From: Phycisphaerae bacterium
Lineage (GTDB): Bacteria > Planctomycetota > Phycisphaerae > UBA1845 > Fen-1342
Assembly: GCA_028279405.1 (NCBI GenBank)
Contig: JANQNU010000049.1
Location: forward strand, 55,485 to 119,484
Length of the DNA stretch: 64,000 nt
Direction of reading: 5' to 3'
Shown here: piece by piece, positions 51,118-61,065 of the stretch
How positions within the stretch are numbered: the first letter of the stretch is position 1
How the letters are laid out: each line of letters begins with the position of its first letter
Program-made: the position numbers and the translations under genes
Notes under the pieces: model-generated
Databases searched by the model: none
What the model was told of the DNA's origin: nothing
Seen by the model: only the letters and a program-made list of their open reading frames with translations

Positions 51118-52935
51118 GTGAGACAGCAAACCATCCGCAACGTCGCCATCATTGCGCACGTCGACCACGGCAAGACCACGCTCGTCGACCAGATGCTGCG
51201 CCAGAGCGGCCAATTCCGCGAGGGGCAGCTCAAAGGCGAGCGTATCCTCGATTCCAACGACCTCGAGCGCGAACGTGGCATCACGATTCTCGCGAAGAAT
51301 ATCGCGATCCAGTATCACGGTACGAAGATCAACCTGATCGACACACCGGGACACGCCGACTTCGGCGGCGAAGTCGAACGCGTGCTGATGATGGCCGACG
51401 GGTGCCTGCTTCTGGTAGACGCATTTGAAGGGCCGATGCCGCAAACGAAGTTCGTCCTTCGAAAGGCATTCGAGTACCACCTGCGACCGATCGTAGTGGT
51501 CAACAAGATGGACCGCCCCGATGCGCGCCCCAAGGAGGTGCTCGACGAGGTACTGGATCTGTTCATCGAACTCGGCGCCGATGAGGAAGCCCTCGATTTT
51601 CCGGTGGTCTACGCTTCCGCCGTCAACGGCTGGGCATCCCCGCACCAGGACGAAGCCGGATCGACGATCGAGCCGCTCTTCTCTGCAGTCCTGGACCACG
51701 TCCCGTGTCCGGACGTGGACTCCGAGGCGCCGGTGCAGATGCTGATCACCACGCTGGACTATAGCGATTACGTCGGCCGAATCGGCATTGGCCGCGTCTA
51801 TGCGGGCACGCTGCGCGCCGCGACGACCGTGTGCGTCATCCACCGCGATGGTACGGAGGCGCGCGAACGAATCGGCGAATTGCACGTCTTCAACGGCCTG
51901 GGCCGCGAAAAAACGGACGCCGTCCAAGCCGGCGACATCTGTGCCGTGATCGGACTCGAGTCGGTCGACATCGGCAACACGATCGCCGACGCGGACAACC
52001 CGCGACCGCTGCCGATCATCCGGGTCGACGAGCCCACGCTCCACATGCTCTTCCGCGTAAACGACAGCCCCTTCGCCGGCCGCTCGGGCAAGTACGTTAC
52101 CAGCCGCCACCTGCGCGAACGGCTCGATCGCGAATTGCAGCGCAATGTCGCGCTGCGCGTCGAGCAAGGAACCTCGGCGGAAGAGTTTCACGTCTCCGGA
52201 CGCGGCATCCTGCACCTCTCGGTTCTGATCGAGAACATGCGCCGCGAAGGCTACGAACTGACCGTCGGTAAGCCAAAGGTGATCTTCCGCGAGCTGGACG
52301 GCAAGAAAACCGAGCCGATCGAACAGTGCGTAATCGATGTGCCGGCACAGTTCGTGGGCGCAGTGATGGAGCTGATGGGCGGTCGGCGTGCCATTTGCAC
52401 GCAGATGGAGGCCCGCGACAGCGGCACGCACCTCGAGTTCACGATCCCCACCCGTGGCTTGATCGGCCTGCGCAATCGGCTACTGACCGCCACGCAGGGG
52501 AACGCGATCATGCACCACGTGTTCTACGAGTACGAGTTCCTGCGCGGCAGCATCCCGACGCGTGCGTACGGCGTCATGATCGCGAACGAGGCCGGCCCCG
52601 TCACCGCCTACGCGCTCGACGGGCTCAAGGATCGCGGCGACATGTTCATCGGACCGGGAACGGACGTCTACATCGGCATGGTCGTCGGCGAGCATTGCCG
52701 CGAGAATGACCTGGTCGTCAACGTTTGCCGTGGCAAGAAGCTGACCAACGTCCGGGCCGCCTCGGCGGACAAGAACATCATCCTCAAACCGCCGCGCGAG
52801 ATGACACTCGAAATCGCGCTCGAGTTCATCGACGATGACGAGCTGGTCGAGGTCACGCCGGACGCGATCCGCCTGCGCAAGCGCATCCTGGACGAAAACG
52901 AACGCAAGAAAGCCAGCCGCCGCGAACGTGGCTAG
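51118..52935 (+). CDS. typA: Ribosome-associated GTPase TypA/BipA
   Basis: A 605-residue translational GTPase. A TTG-started longer frame begins at 51049, but the GTG at 51118 (GAGGG upstream) gives the usual N-terminus [22 protein letters not shown]1 is [10 protein letters not shown]2 RGITI, G3 DTPGHADF, G4 NKMDR and G5 ASAVNG. The EF-G-like domains follow, and the C-terminal domain has [20 protein letters not shown], which is typical for BipA. It binds the ribosome and helps assembly or translation under stress such as cold. It is an ordinary housekeeping gene. Confidence 0.95.
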   Translation: MRQQTIRNVAIIAHVDHGKTTLVDQMLRQSGQFREGQLKGERILDSNDLERERGITILAKNIAIQYHGTKINLIDTPGHADFGGEVERVLMMADGCLLLVDAFEGPMPQTKFVLRKAFEYHLRPIVVVNKMDRPDARPKEVLDEVLDLFIELGADEEALDFPVVYASAVNGWASPHQDEAGSTIEPLFSAVLDHVPCPDVDSEAPVQMLITTLDYSDYVGRIGIGRVYAGTLRAATTVCVIHRDGTEARERIGELHVFNGLGREKTDAVQAGDICAVIGLESVDIGNTIADADNPRPLPIIRVDEPTLHMLFRVNDSPFAGRSGKYVTSRHLRERLDRELQRNVALRVEQGTSAEEFHVSGRGILHLSVLIENMRREGYELTVGKPKVIFRELDGKKTEPIEQCVIDVPAQFVGAVMELMGGRRAICTQMEARDSGTHLEFTIPTRGLIGLRNRLLTATQGNAIMHHVFYEYEFLRGSIPTRAYGVMIANEAGPVTAYALDGLKDRGDMFIGPGTDVYIGMVVGEHCRENDLVVNVCRGKKLTNVRAASADKNIILKPPREMTLEIALEFIDDDELVEVTPDAIRLRKRILDENERKKASRRERG

Positions 52936-53024
52936 TCGAGTCGCGCTGACGAGCCAGTAGCTAGCGTGCGTTCCTTTCCATGAATACACCGCGCCCGCGA
53001 ACTCGGTGGCCCGGCCTGCAGCGC

Positions 53025-54869
53025 TCAGCGCGCCCCAATACCGTCCAGCCGCTGCACGGCCGCATCGAGTTGCGTGTCGGTCTGCCCGATCCAATCGGTC
53101 GGCGTTTCCTCCACCACCACGTTCGGCGTCACACCTTGGCCGTCGAATAGCTGACCACCGGCTCGATACGACGTCATCGACGAGAGCTTGATCCGGATTC
53201 CGGAGTGCACCAGGGCCGATTGCCGCGTACGACCGCTCCCTCCGCCGCTCGGCGTCCCAAGCAATGTCATGTTCGGCGCCTGTTCGAACGCGCTCAGAAA
53301 GACGTCGGTGGCGCTGAAACAATCTCGATTCATCAGCACGACAACCGGCTTGTCGAAGTGGTAGACGCCGCTGCCACCGGGCGCGACAACCATGTAGTGC
53401 CACTCGCTGAAGTCACCGGCGCTCGGCGTCCACGCGAACCGGACCTGGCTCGCGAAGTCGTTGATGACGTTCCGTTCCGCCTCGGTCCAGAACGACCGAT
53501 CGTCCGGATAGAGAAACCGGTTGTGCAGATGGTCCCGGTCGAATCGCGGACCGAGCCGATAGCGAGCGGCGTTCACCACAAGCGGTCCACCAGTCGGATC
53601 GAGGAAGAACGGCAGCAACGCACGTAGCAGGTCGCGTCGACCGCCGGTGTTGCCCCGCACATCGATGATCAAACCCTTGGCATCGCGAAACCGCTCCATC
53701 GCCCGTTTCGCCGACGGGACCGCCGACCGCGACATTTGCGCCAGCCGGAGGTAGCCAATGCCGTCGGAACGCAACGTCGTCTGCGTTCGCGGCCATTCGC
53801 CATAGATCGGCTTTCGTCCAGTCACCGGAACTTGCACGGTTTGGACGTTTCTGCCGTCCTCGTCGGCAAGTCCGAGCGTAACCGTTCCCGCGGTCGGCTG
53901 ACCGAGTTCGTGGCGCAGATAGTTGATCAGGCGCAGGTTCCGAATCGCCCGGCGTTGCCGCAGCTGTGCCGAACCGTCCGCCTCGATCTGCGCGGCCGCC
54001 GTCAGCCAACGCTCGATCGGCTTGCCGTCGATGGACACGATGTAAGGAGTGGTCGGCTCGACGAATCCGGACCGATCCGCCTTGAACGCGACGAGTCGTC
54101 CTCCGGCCTGTTCAATGAGGACCGGCAGGTAGCCCGCTGGCAAGTACTGCTCTATTCTGCGTACGCCTGCGTGCCCGTCACCCAACAGCGCGAGCAGTTT
54201 CGCAACCTGCAATGCCAACTCGTTTCGTCCGATCTCCGCGCCCGCCGCCACGCGAATGCTGTCGAGCGCCGCCTCGATCGGGACGTCCTTGAGGGTCAGA
54301 TACGAGTGCTCGTGCTTGAGATGCCACTCGAGTTGATCCAAATCGTGCGCGACATGCGCGGCCGCAATGGCGGGCCCACCGGCATCACCCAGCACGCGGC
54401 GCGTGAGGTCCGTGAAACGGGCATCGACCGCGATCGCGTGGTCGCGCTCGATTCGTCGGACGGTACTTTCGCGCCAGAGTCGCTGGCGGTTCTCGGCGGT
54501 CATCGGAACCTTTTCGAGCCCCCGCGTCTCACCCGCCGCCTTGTCGAGCCGTTTGAGACGCAACGTGACGGTTGCCCCGGGCACATGCCCCATTTCGGTC
54601 AGCAGCCGGACGAGGTCCTCGCGAATCCGCTTGTCAGCCCGCTCTTTGTGCCGTTTATCAGCATGCGCGCGGATGGCGTCCGCAGTGATCCCATCGATCT
54701 CAACGAGTTGGTGCCACGTCGGCTCGCCGTGCACCTGGACGTGAATCTCCGATTCGACGAACCGGATGCCCGTGAACGGCGATCGTTCTGGGGCGCCCCG
54801 GGCGCTCGACGGGACGAGCACGATCATGACAGCGATTGCCAGAAACCCGCGTGCACAGCTGGGCAACAT
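53025..54869 (-). CDS. Secreted S41-like tail-specific protease
   Basis: A 614-residue protein. The ATG at 54869 follows GGGAGG at 6 bases. The frame runs further up to 55019. A signal peptide spans about residues 1-24 (FLAIAVMIVLVPSSARGAP). The S41 core lies in the C-terminal third: IGYLRLAQMSR, GLIIDVRGNTGG (substrate loop), VVVLMNRDCFSATDVFLSAF with a candidate catalytic Ser, and GTPSGGGSGRTRQ. The N-terminal half has helices (ERADKRIREDLVRLLTEMG) and a likely PDZ-like region. It should be a periplasmic or secreted peptidase. The serine context differs somewhat from classical CtpA, so activity is not certain. Confidence 0.82.
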   Translation of the reverse strand: MLPSCARGFLAIAVMIVLVPSSARGAPERSPFTGIRFVESEIHVQVHGEPTWHQLVEIDGITADAIRAHADKRHKERADKRIREDLVRLLTEMGHVPGATVTLRLKRLDKAAGETRGLEKVPMTAENRQRLWRESTVRRIERDHAIAVDARFTDLTRRVLGDAGGPAIAAAHVAHDLDQLEWHLKHEHSYLTLKDVPIEAALDSIRVAAGAEIGRNELALQVAKLLALLGDGHAGVRRIEQYLPAGYLPVLIEQAGGRLVAFKADRSGFVEPTTPYIVSIDGKPIERWLTAAAQIEADGSAQLRQRRAIRNLRLINYLRHELGQPTAGTVTLGLADEDGRNVQTVQVPVTGRKPIYGEWPRTQTTLRSDGIGYLRLAQMSRSAVPSAKRAMERFRDAKGLIIDVRGNTGGRRDLLRALLPFFLDPTGGPLVVNAARYRLGPRFDRDHLHNRFLYPDDRSFWTEAERNVINDFASQVRFAWTPSAGDFSEWHYMVVAPGGSGVYHFDKPVVVLMNRDCFSATDVFLSAFEQAPNMTLLGTPSGGGSGRTRQSALVHSGIRIKLSSMTSYRAGGQLFDGQGVTPNVVVEETPTDWIGQTDTQLDAAVQRLDGIGAR

Positions 54870-55065
54870 CGAACACCTCCCAAACATGGAACCTACAGAC
54901 GCTGTCTGTGATAACACCAGAGTGTACGGAAGAGGCGCAAACGATCCCCTCTTTTTCTTCCGAGTTGCCTGAACGAGACCCGGCTCCACTATGCAATCAC
55001 AAACCGGGCACAATCGCATGAGCCGAACGCCTCTTCGGCACGAGAGCTAGACGATGGACCGCCCG

Positions 55066-56286
55066 CTAGGGCTTGTACCGGGCTGACGCGAGCAGCTGCG
55101 ATGAGATCGGAGGGAACCGGATATGCACGCGATAACCGCGGAATTCGGTCTCCGGGAAGCCCGCGGCCTCGAATCCCGTCTTCAACAGGCGTGCGTGCTC
55201 GGGCACAATCTTCAGATGCGTCTTAGTGAACGGGCTCGCAAGACGTTGGATGGTCTCAACACAGGGAAGCTGCGGTTGCTCCCAAGGGTTCTGCTGCGGT
55301 GCGTGCGTGTCAGCCCGCAGCAAGCTCACCAGCCTGAGCTCATCAAACGGGCCAAATCGGACGTCGTCGTGGCAGAACAAATCGAGCACGCCTTCCCGGC
55401 ACGCTTGTTCGAACCCGAGTCCATAGTTTCCACGATCGTCCTCGTCGATCATCCGATTCGGCGAAAATTCGGTCGTGCGCGACCCCAAGGCGATATTCAC
55501 TTTCGACTGAGAACCCAGTCCGGTGGGAAATAGTCTGACGATATGTTTCCTTTCGCGCCCCGTTTCGAACGTACACATCTCGAGCCTGGCGTCACCGACA
55601 GTAGAGAGCGTGTCCAGGATCAGCGAGTTGTCAAACCCAAGGCCCCCCGCAAAGTTGATTCTGGATTCGACAGGACGCTCGACCTCCAGCGTCAGGTGCG
55701 GACTGTCAACGCACAACCATTCTCGGGGTCGCAACAGGTGGAGACCGCCGAGCATTGAAAGACGCACCGCACACAACTCTTCCCGATCGTCAGTCGGATA
55801 AATGAAGAACGCGGCGTACTTGATGTCCGCCCGAATCCCCCACGTCAGCGACGCCCCCTCGAAAAGCGATCGTCGCGACGATAGCACCGCATCGATCGCC
55901 TCCGATGCTGTCTGCTCGCGACCGAGCATGGCCTCGAACGCGACCAGATCGTTGTCAGCGTGCTTACTGATTAGCGAAGCAAGCAACTCGTAGCTGCTCC
56001 GCAACTCATCCAGCGTCCCAGCCGTCACACCACGCGACCGCGCCACGCCGACGAACCGTTCGAACCCAGTCCGCCCAGGCACATGCTTGGATATCGAGCA
56101 TGGTCGCGTCGTGTCCCCGAGCTTCCAAATCCGCCAAGCAGACGCCCGCGCCATGCCAATCGAGTCAGCAAGCTCGGCGGGATTACGCACCGGCCCCTGA
56201 AGCTCGTTGATGGTGCTTTGAACGGCGGCTCTGAGGAGGCCGATCGCATTCCGAACCTCCTGAAACTCACTACCGGCGGCGCTCAT
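55066..56286 (-). CDS. HTH-containing protein of an unrecognised family (copy 2)
   Basis: About 406 residues. The frame is open to 56388 and the start is uncertain. ATG 56286 gives an N-terminus similar in length to copy 1 at 12614-13858. The HTH region reads AELADSIGMARASAWRIWKL. Shared with copy 1 are SKHVPG, FEAML, SLTWGIRAD and FRGYRVHIRFPP near the C-terminus. Overall similarity is modest but runs along the whole length. The large C-terminal part (from about 130) is unrecognised. No membrane segment or signal is seen. It follows a PEP-CTERM gene on the same strand, with a strong hairpin between. Confidence 0.78.
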   Translation of the reverse strand: MSAAGSEFQEVRNAIGLLRAAVQSTINELQGPVRNPAELADSIGMARASAWRIWKLGDTTRPCSISKHVPGRTGFERFVGVARSRGVTAGTLDELRSSYELLASLISKHADNDLVAFEAMLGREQTASEAIDAVLSSRRSLFEGASLTWGIRADIKYAAFFIYPTDDREELCAVRLSMLGGLHLLRPREWLCVDSPHLTLEVERPVESRINFAGGLGFDNSLILDTLSTVGDARLEMCTFETGRERKHIVRLFPTGLGSQSKVNIALGSRTTEFSPNRMIDEDDRGNYGLGFEQACREGVLDLFCHDDVRFGPFDELRLVSLLRADTHAPQQNPWEQPQLPCVETIQRLASPFTKTHLKIVPEHARLLKTGFEAAGFPETEFRGYRVHIRFPPISSQLLASARYKP

Positions 56287-56447
56287 TGTCTGACGACCGT
56301 GCTCCTTCGCATACCTGCTTCTCGCGAAAGGGCACATTCTAGTCTCGTCCAAGCCCTCAGCCATCCGGCCCGTCGATTTCGACCCCATTTTCTGAAGCGG
56401 TCTGGCCCGCGACCGCTTGCCTCGATTCGCGACCCGATGCCAAGTCC

Positions 56448-56482
56448 GCTCGGCCCCTCCGATTAACGGAACGGGGCCGAGC
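56448..56482 (-). terminator. Strong hairpin after the PEP-CTERM gene
   Basis: GCTCGGCCCC (56448-56457) pairs perfectly with GGGGCCGAGC (56473-56482). Inside, TCCG (56458-56461) pairs with CGGA (56467-56470). There is no T-run after it on the minus strand, so it may be a weak terminator, a stabiliser of the PEP-CTERM mRNA, or a partial separator before the HTH gene. Confidence 0.55.
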
Positions 56483-56496
56483 CAGACCGCCTCGCA

Positions 56497-57126
56497 TCAC
56501 AAACGCCGACGCACCATTGCAATCCCACCCAAGCCGAGCAACGCCAGCGCCGACGGCTCCGGAATCACCGTTCCGTAGTACGCAATCCTGAGGTCCTCGA
56601 AACCGTACTCGGTCCGCCAGGAAATGTTCGGGTCGTCGTTGTATCGGAGAAACGGATCGGTGACCGTGAACTCGACGCGTTCGATATCATAGCCCGCGAG
56701 GTCGACTGGGAACTCCGCGGGGTACCATGCACCCGGATTTTCGAAGGTGGTGAAGTCTCCGCCGCGAAAACCGTCCTCAAAGTCAAACCGGAACGCGTAG
56801 TACGGCGCCTCGAACACGCCGTCCGTGACCGTATCCTCCCAAAATGCGCCGTCGGGCGCCTCATCAACGACCTGGACGTAGGTGTGCCCCGATGGCAGCG
56901 TTCCATCAAACGCTCCGCCAAAAAAACGCCCGAAGCCCAGAAAGTCCGTGTGCTCATTCGGCTCCTCGAACCAGTTGCCGAACGTCAATTCGAAATTGGT
57001 CAGATGATCGGCCCACTGGGAATGCTGAGCGCCCACGTCCACCGAGGTAATGAGCTGCTCACCCTGTACCCCGCCAACCGCAACCAACACGAATCCGCAC
57101 GCTGCAATCCACTCTCTCGCTCTCAT
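56497..57126 (-). CDS. PEP-CTERM surface protein, second copy
   Basis: A 209-residue protein with AGGAG before the ATG. The signal peptide covers residues 1-22 (ending GVQGEQL). A mature domain of about 165 residues rich in Phe, Asp and Trp (FELTFGNWFEEPNE) precedes IPEPSALALLGLGGIAMVRRRL, a canonical PEP-CTERM tail. Residual likeness to the protein at 11727-12377 is seen near DIERVEFTV and YGTVIPEP. The domain is not recognised. It is the likely first gene of a unit with the HTH gene downstream. Confidence 0.87.
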   Translation of the reverse strand: MRAREWIAACGFVLVAVGGVQGEQLITSVDVGAQHSQWADHLTNFELTFGNWFEEPNEHTDFLGFGRFFGGAFDGTLPSGHTYVQVVDEAPDGAFWEDTVTDGVFEAPYYAFRFDFEDGFRGGDFTTFENPGAWYPAEFPVDLAGYDIERVEFTVTDPFLRYNDDPNISWRTEYGFEDLRIAYYGTVIPEPSALALLGLGGIAMVRRRL

Positions 57127-57541
57127 CCTCTTACTCCTACCTCAACAACAGTGCTCCCGCCGCCAACCGTTCAGCGACAGACCAAGCCAATTCGAGGGCA
57201 AGTCCGGACAATCGCCACCCGACCTATTCGTCATCCTAGCGAGCACACCCGAACAAACGCAAGATTATTTCAGGAAATATTCACTGAAATTGACTGCCTT
57301 CGTGTCGATGGCTCGTGGGACCGTGCGTTTTGGCCTCTTTTGTGGATCGTGATGAGGTCTGCGGTATCGAGGCGACGGACCGCAACTGGCTGCGCCCCGC
57401 GTCCCCGCCGAGAGCGACCCAACAAAAAAAAGGCAGGCCACAAGGGCCTGCCTCTCGTCCATCGGCGCCAGTGGGACACCTGATCGGGAGCGGATTAAGC
57501 TTGCGGTGCGGGCCGGGCTGTGCCCGCACGCGTCGGACGTC
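57127..57541. other. Intergenic region upstream of the PEP-CTERM gene
   Basis: These 415 bp contain the PEP-CTERM promoter area and the terminator of the coiled-coil gene. On the minus strand -35 TTGCGT (57262-57257) and -10 TAGGAT (57238-57233), 18 bp apart, are a candidate promoter. Just upstream is an AT-rich palindromic patch: TATTTC-AG-GAAATA (57266-57279) and ATTTCA/TGAAAT (57267-57272, 57285-57290). I see no gene. Confidence 0.45.
57423..57453 (-). terminator. Rho-independent terminator of the coiled-coil gene
   Basis: On the minus strand AGGCAGGCC pairs with GGCCTGCCT (57453-57445 with 57439-57431), a perfect 9-bp stem with a 5-base loop, followed directly by eight or more T (57431-57423). 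It lies about 90 bp after the stop of the gene at 57542 and is a textbook terminator. Confidence 0.92.
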
Positions 57542-58777
57542 TTACGTCTCGTCGGTACCGTCACCGACAATCACCGACTCGTCTGCGCCTGTCGGCCCGT
57601 CGGCTTCGGAGAGACCGGCCTCGGGTTCGATCCCCCGCAGCGTGGTCGTCACGCGGGGCCAGGGATCGATCGCCCGTCGGCGAGCGCGGGCCTTGGTCTC
57701 CGTCAGCGCCACGCGGACCTCCGCGAAAGCCTTCTTGACGCTCGACAAGGCGGCCTCGGTGTTGCGGTTGAGCGTACGCAACGACGTGACCTCGGTTTCG
57801 TAGTATTGCCGCTGCTCGACGAGTCGTGCGTTCTCCCGTTCGACATGCGCGATGTGGCCTTGCAACGTCTTTTTCTCGTTCCGCATATTGTCGATCTTGT
57901 CGACCAGCGATTCCTGCACGCGCGTCAGCTCGCGGCCCTTGTCCTCGGAAGCCCGTAGTGCGATCTGCAATTGATGACGGTCGTTGCGCATCTCGTCGCA
58001 GGAAGCCTGGAGGTCCTTGGTGCGTACCTGAAGCTGGTTGCGTTCGTCGGTGGTTTCGCGTGCGGCGCGCTCGAGTTCTTCGAGCTTGCCGCTGAGCGAC
58101 TTGACGTCGGTCCGCAGGCCGTCGCGCTCCTTGCGCGTGGCCCACAGTTCCTCGAGCTGCTTGGTGGAGTTCTTGAGTTCGTTCTTGAGCCGCGTGCGTT
58201 CCGCCTCGCTCTTGGTGAGCTGCTCGTTGAGCCGTTGCGCCCGACCGGTCGCATCCTGCAACTCCTCCTCGAGCATTTGCACTTCCGTGCGGATCTGCTC
58301 GAGCGCGTCGACGCGTGTCTGAAGCGTGACAACCTGCCACTCCAGCTCCTGAACGCGCTGGGTGGAGGTCTGCAGCGATTCGGATTTGTCGTTTAGTTCA
58401 CGTTCGAGCGTTTCGCGCAGCTCCTGGCGATTCTCCAGCTGCTCCTCGAGCTCGCTGATGACGGCCAGCACGTCGTTGCGTTCGTCGAGGAAGGCATCCT
58501 GGAGCGCCTGCGGCTGCTTCTCTTGCGCCGCGGTCGCCATCTTGATCCGCTGCTTGGCCTGCTCGATCGCTGACGCCTTCGTTTCGATGATGACGTCCGT
58601 CGTCGGCGACTGGCTACCATCCTTGGCAGTCGACGACTTGCCGCCGTCCGTGGCGACAGGTCCGGACGTACTCTTGGATCGGCCGGCGTTCTTTCCATTC
58701 CCGCCAGTACCGCCGTTGGCCGCCTTGCCCTTGCCGTTCGCGGGCCCGTTGTTCGAGCGATCGTTCGTTTCTTTCAT
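57542..58777 (-). CDS. Long coiled-coil protein
   Basis: A 411-residue cytosolic protein. Residues 1-55 are low-complexity (Asn, Gly, Lys, Ser, Thr). Residues about 65-365 are continuous heptad coiled coil: VLAVISELEEQLENRQELRE, VQMLEEELQDATGRAQRLNE, and others. The C-terminus is acidic and disordered (GPTGADESVIVGDGTDET). No catalytic or DNA-binding motif is seen. It resembles structural or scaffold proteins such as the crescentin or SMC-like filament group, but such low-complexity similarity proves nothing. AGGAAACGGCAGG lies before the ATG. It sits upstream of a strong terminator and appears monocistronic. Confidence 0.83.
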   Translation of the reverse strand: MKETNDRSNNGPANGKGKAANGGTGGNGKNAGRSKSTSGPVATDGGKSSTAKDGSQSPTTDVIIETKASAIEQAKQRIKMATAAQEKQPQALQDAFLDERNDVLAVISELEEQLENRQELRETLERELNDKSESLQTSTQRVQELEWQVVTLQTRVDALEQIRTEVQMLEEELQDATGRAQRLNEQLTKSEAERTRLKNELKNSTKQLEELWATRKERDGLRTDVKSLSGKLEELERAARETTDERNQLQVRTKDLQASCDEMRNDRHQLQIALRASEDKGRELTRVQESLVDKIDNMRNEKKTLQGHIAHVERENARLVEQRQYYETEVTSLRTLNRNTEAALSSVKKAFAEVRVALTETKARARRRAIDPWPRVTTTLRGIEPEAGLSEADGPTGADESVIVGDGTDET

Positions 58778-59094
58778 GACCTGCCGTTTCCTGGTTACGA
58801 AGAACGCCGTTAATCGAATCGATTCCGCCCGTCACATCGGCGTTCTCCGCGACGCCGATCTCGAGCCGTCCAGCAACCTTCGTTATCGGTGGCGCAGTTT
58901 CGGGCCTTGACCCCCCGGGCTTGCGCGTCGGCAGGAATTGCCGCGAGACGCTCCGAATCCGCGCAGCAAGCTCCGTTTCGGCCGGAAAACCGCCAATTCG
59001 AGCGCAAAAAAGGCAGATCCCCCTCCCGCAGCCAGCCCCCTGCTACCCCCACTATCCCACGACCGACGAATATCCGGCAGGTCGCGGCCCCGCC
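58778..59094. other. Intergenic region after the first glycosyltransferase
   Basis: These 317 bp hold the promoter area of the coiled-coil gene and the 3' end of the first glycosyltransferase. A run of six T on the minus strand lies after a G-rich stretch near 59000-59030, but I do not see a proper stem before it. No further gene is supported. Confidence 0.4.
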
Positions 59095-60744
59095 TTACTC
59101 AACCAGTTCGATGTCGACCACCCAGACGACAGCGTGCCCCTGCCGCTCAGACGGAAGCCGCGGCTCCTTCGTGAAGAACCGCCAAAGCACCTCCATCCGG
59201 CCAGTCGGCAGACGGTAGTAGCCCCGGCAGCGCATACGCAGGTCCGGAAATGTTCCGTCCGGGCTCGATACCACCACCGCCTCGCGAACGTAGCCCGGCC
59301 ACTTCGGCTGCTCCAGCTGCCGGAGCATGGGTAGCAGCGCCCGGTCGACCTTGGTCGAAATCCGCTGATAACGGTGATGGACCTGGCTCGGCTTCAACGT
59401 GATATAGCGCATTGGAGCGGACATCAGCCAGCGGTGAAAAAGAGCCGGCCGTACGGCATCCGTGCTAATGAAACCCCGGCGGCGCGTACCCATCACCGGT
59501 ACCACATACGGCTCGATGTGGCCGGAAAGCACGACCGATGTCCGATCGCCGGGACGGCGCGCTTCGTTGACGGCATGCATTCCCGCGCCCACGAGATCCG
59601 CACGATAGATCACCGACGGAAGGTGGTTCGCACCACGCAGAAAACACCATGGCCCGAACAGGATGACCAACGCGAACGGCCCCGCCAGAATCGGGAGCCG
59701 CCAGGACTCGAACCACTCGAGCACCCGCGTGCAAACGAGCCCGACGATCAGCGCAACAAACGGCAGCACCTGAATGTAGTACCGCGCCTGCAAGCTCGGC
59801 GGCGCGTACTTCGTCGGACTCACTGATCCCCAGGTAAAGAACGCGAACGTCCAGATCGCCAGCGCAAACACCCACCACGATCGGCCACGGAAGAACGGGA
59901 ACGCCACCAGACAGACCAGGGTCATCCACTTATGGGCGTGCGGGAACGTATACGGATCGAGCGCGCGATAGATCAACCAGTTCCAACGTTCGACCGGATC
60001 GGTGCCATACTTGTCGATCATGGCCAGCGTTGGGCTGTAGTCGTCGTCGACGGTCCACCCAAGCCGGAGAAAAAAGCGGTCGGTTGCGTCGCTCAGGACG
60101 ATCGTCTCCACGCCAACGAACACCAGCAGCCCGCCCGCAAACAACGTGGCCAGCCAGAGCGATTGCCCAATCCAGCGCCCCGGCAGCGCACGCCGAACGT
60201 GCAGCACGCCCCAGATGACCATGACAGGTAACGAAACCAGTACCGACTCCTTGGCCCCATACGCCAGACCAAACAGCAGACCCGCGGCCTGCATCCACGC
60301 TGCCTGAACGACGGGTCGCGTATGGATCGACGACGGTAAACCGTATGACAGCGCCAGCAGCGAAAGGACGAGGAAAGCAGCGCTCGCGATATCGGGCAAT
60401 ATGGTCGAGCTATAGACGATGACCATCGGAACGAGCGCAAACAGATACACGGCCACCAGCGCCGGCCGCGGACCGAACAGCCGTTTGCCAAGCGCGAACG
60501 TCGCGACGTTCAGCAGTTGATGCAACAGAATGTAGGATACCGCAACGCGCTGCGCAAACGGACCCAGCAACTCGACGACCAGCGCGTTCCAGATCAACAG
60601 CGTGAGGCGGGTCTCCGCCAGCAGGATTTCCGGCCCCAGCAGCCCCTGAAACAGCGCTACCCCGCCGTTGAAGTAGTCCATGTCGTCACTGCCGACGAAG
60701 CCGGTGAAGAACACCCCATCGACCAGCGACGAGCCGAGCAACAA
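59095..60744 (-). CDS. GT-C (ArnT/PMT-like) membrane glycosyltransferase 1
   Basis: A 549-residue polytopic protein. The first start in this frame with a standard codon is TTG 60744. The homology to the paralogue at 61066-62838 (DRSTQRTWPIWL versus DRSTARTWPLWL) begins upstream, so the true start may be a CTG at 60810. SDDMDYFNGG after the first membrane segment holds the acidic pair typical of GT-C enzymes, which transfer sugars from lipid-linked donors such as undecaprenyl or dolichyl phosphate. About ten membrane segments follow, and the C-terminal 150 residues are soluble and face the periplasm. It is the last of three tandem copies. Confidence 0.85.
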   Translation of the reverse strand: MLLGSSLVDGVFFTGFVGSDDMDYFNGGVALFQGLLGPEILLAETRLTLLIWNALVVELLGPFAQRVAVSYILLHQLLNVATFALGKRLFGPRPALVAVYLFALVPMVIVYSSTILPDIASAAFLVLSLLALSYGLPSSIHTRPVVQAAWMQAAGLLFGLAYGAKESVLVSLPVMVIWGVLHVRRALPGRWIGQSLWLATLFAGGLLVFVGVETIVLSDATDRFFLRLGWTVDDDYSPTLAMIDKYGTDPVERWNWLIYRALDPYTFPHAHKWMTLVCLVAFPFFRGRSWWVFALAIWTFAFFTWGSVSPTKYAPPSLQARYYIQVLPFVALIVGLVCTRVLEWFESWRLPILAGPFALVILFGPWCFLRGANHLPSVIYRADLVGAGMHAVNEARRPGDRTSVVLSGHIEPYVVPVMGTRRRGFISTDAVRPALFHRWLMSAPMRYITLKPSQVHHRYQRISTKVDRALLPMLRQLEQPKWPGYVREAVVVSSPDGTFPDLRMRCRGYYRLPTGRMEVLWRFFTKEPRLPSERQGHAVVWVVDIELVE

Positions 60745-61065
60745 CGCGCCGAGCCAGATTGGCCACGTACGTTGCGTCGAACGGTCAACTATTACCCGAC
60801 GCGCACGCAGGTGGTCCGCCTCACCCGATCCTGACAGAGAATGATCCGCAACGGATTCGATATTGATGCCTCAGTTACCGGAAAAATGACATCCGCGACC
60901 TGAGCGACGTGGGCCGCCCGCAGATGCCCCTCGATCGGTCGGCATGATAGCCGCGGCGCGCAGTCCCGCAAGCGCTTGCGAACCCGACACCTGGTAGTTC
61001 GGGTGCCCAGCACGAGACCCGTGCCCGAACGAGAGACGAAGGCGAATCCGAAATGTACCATCAGC

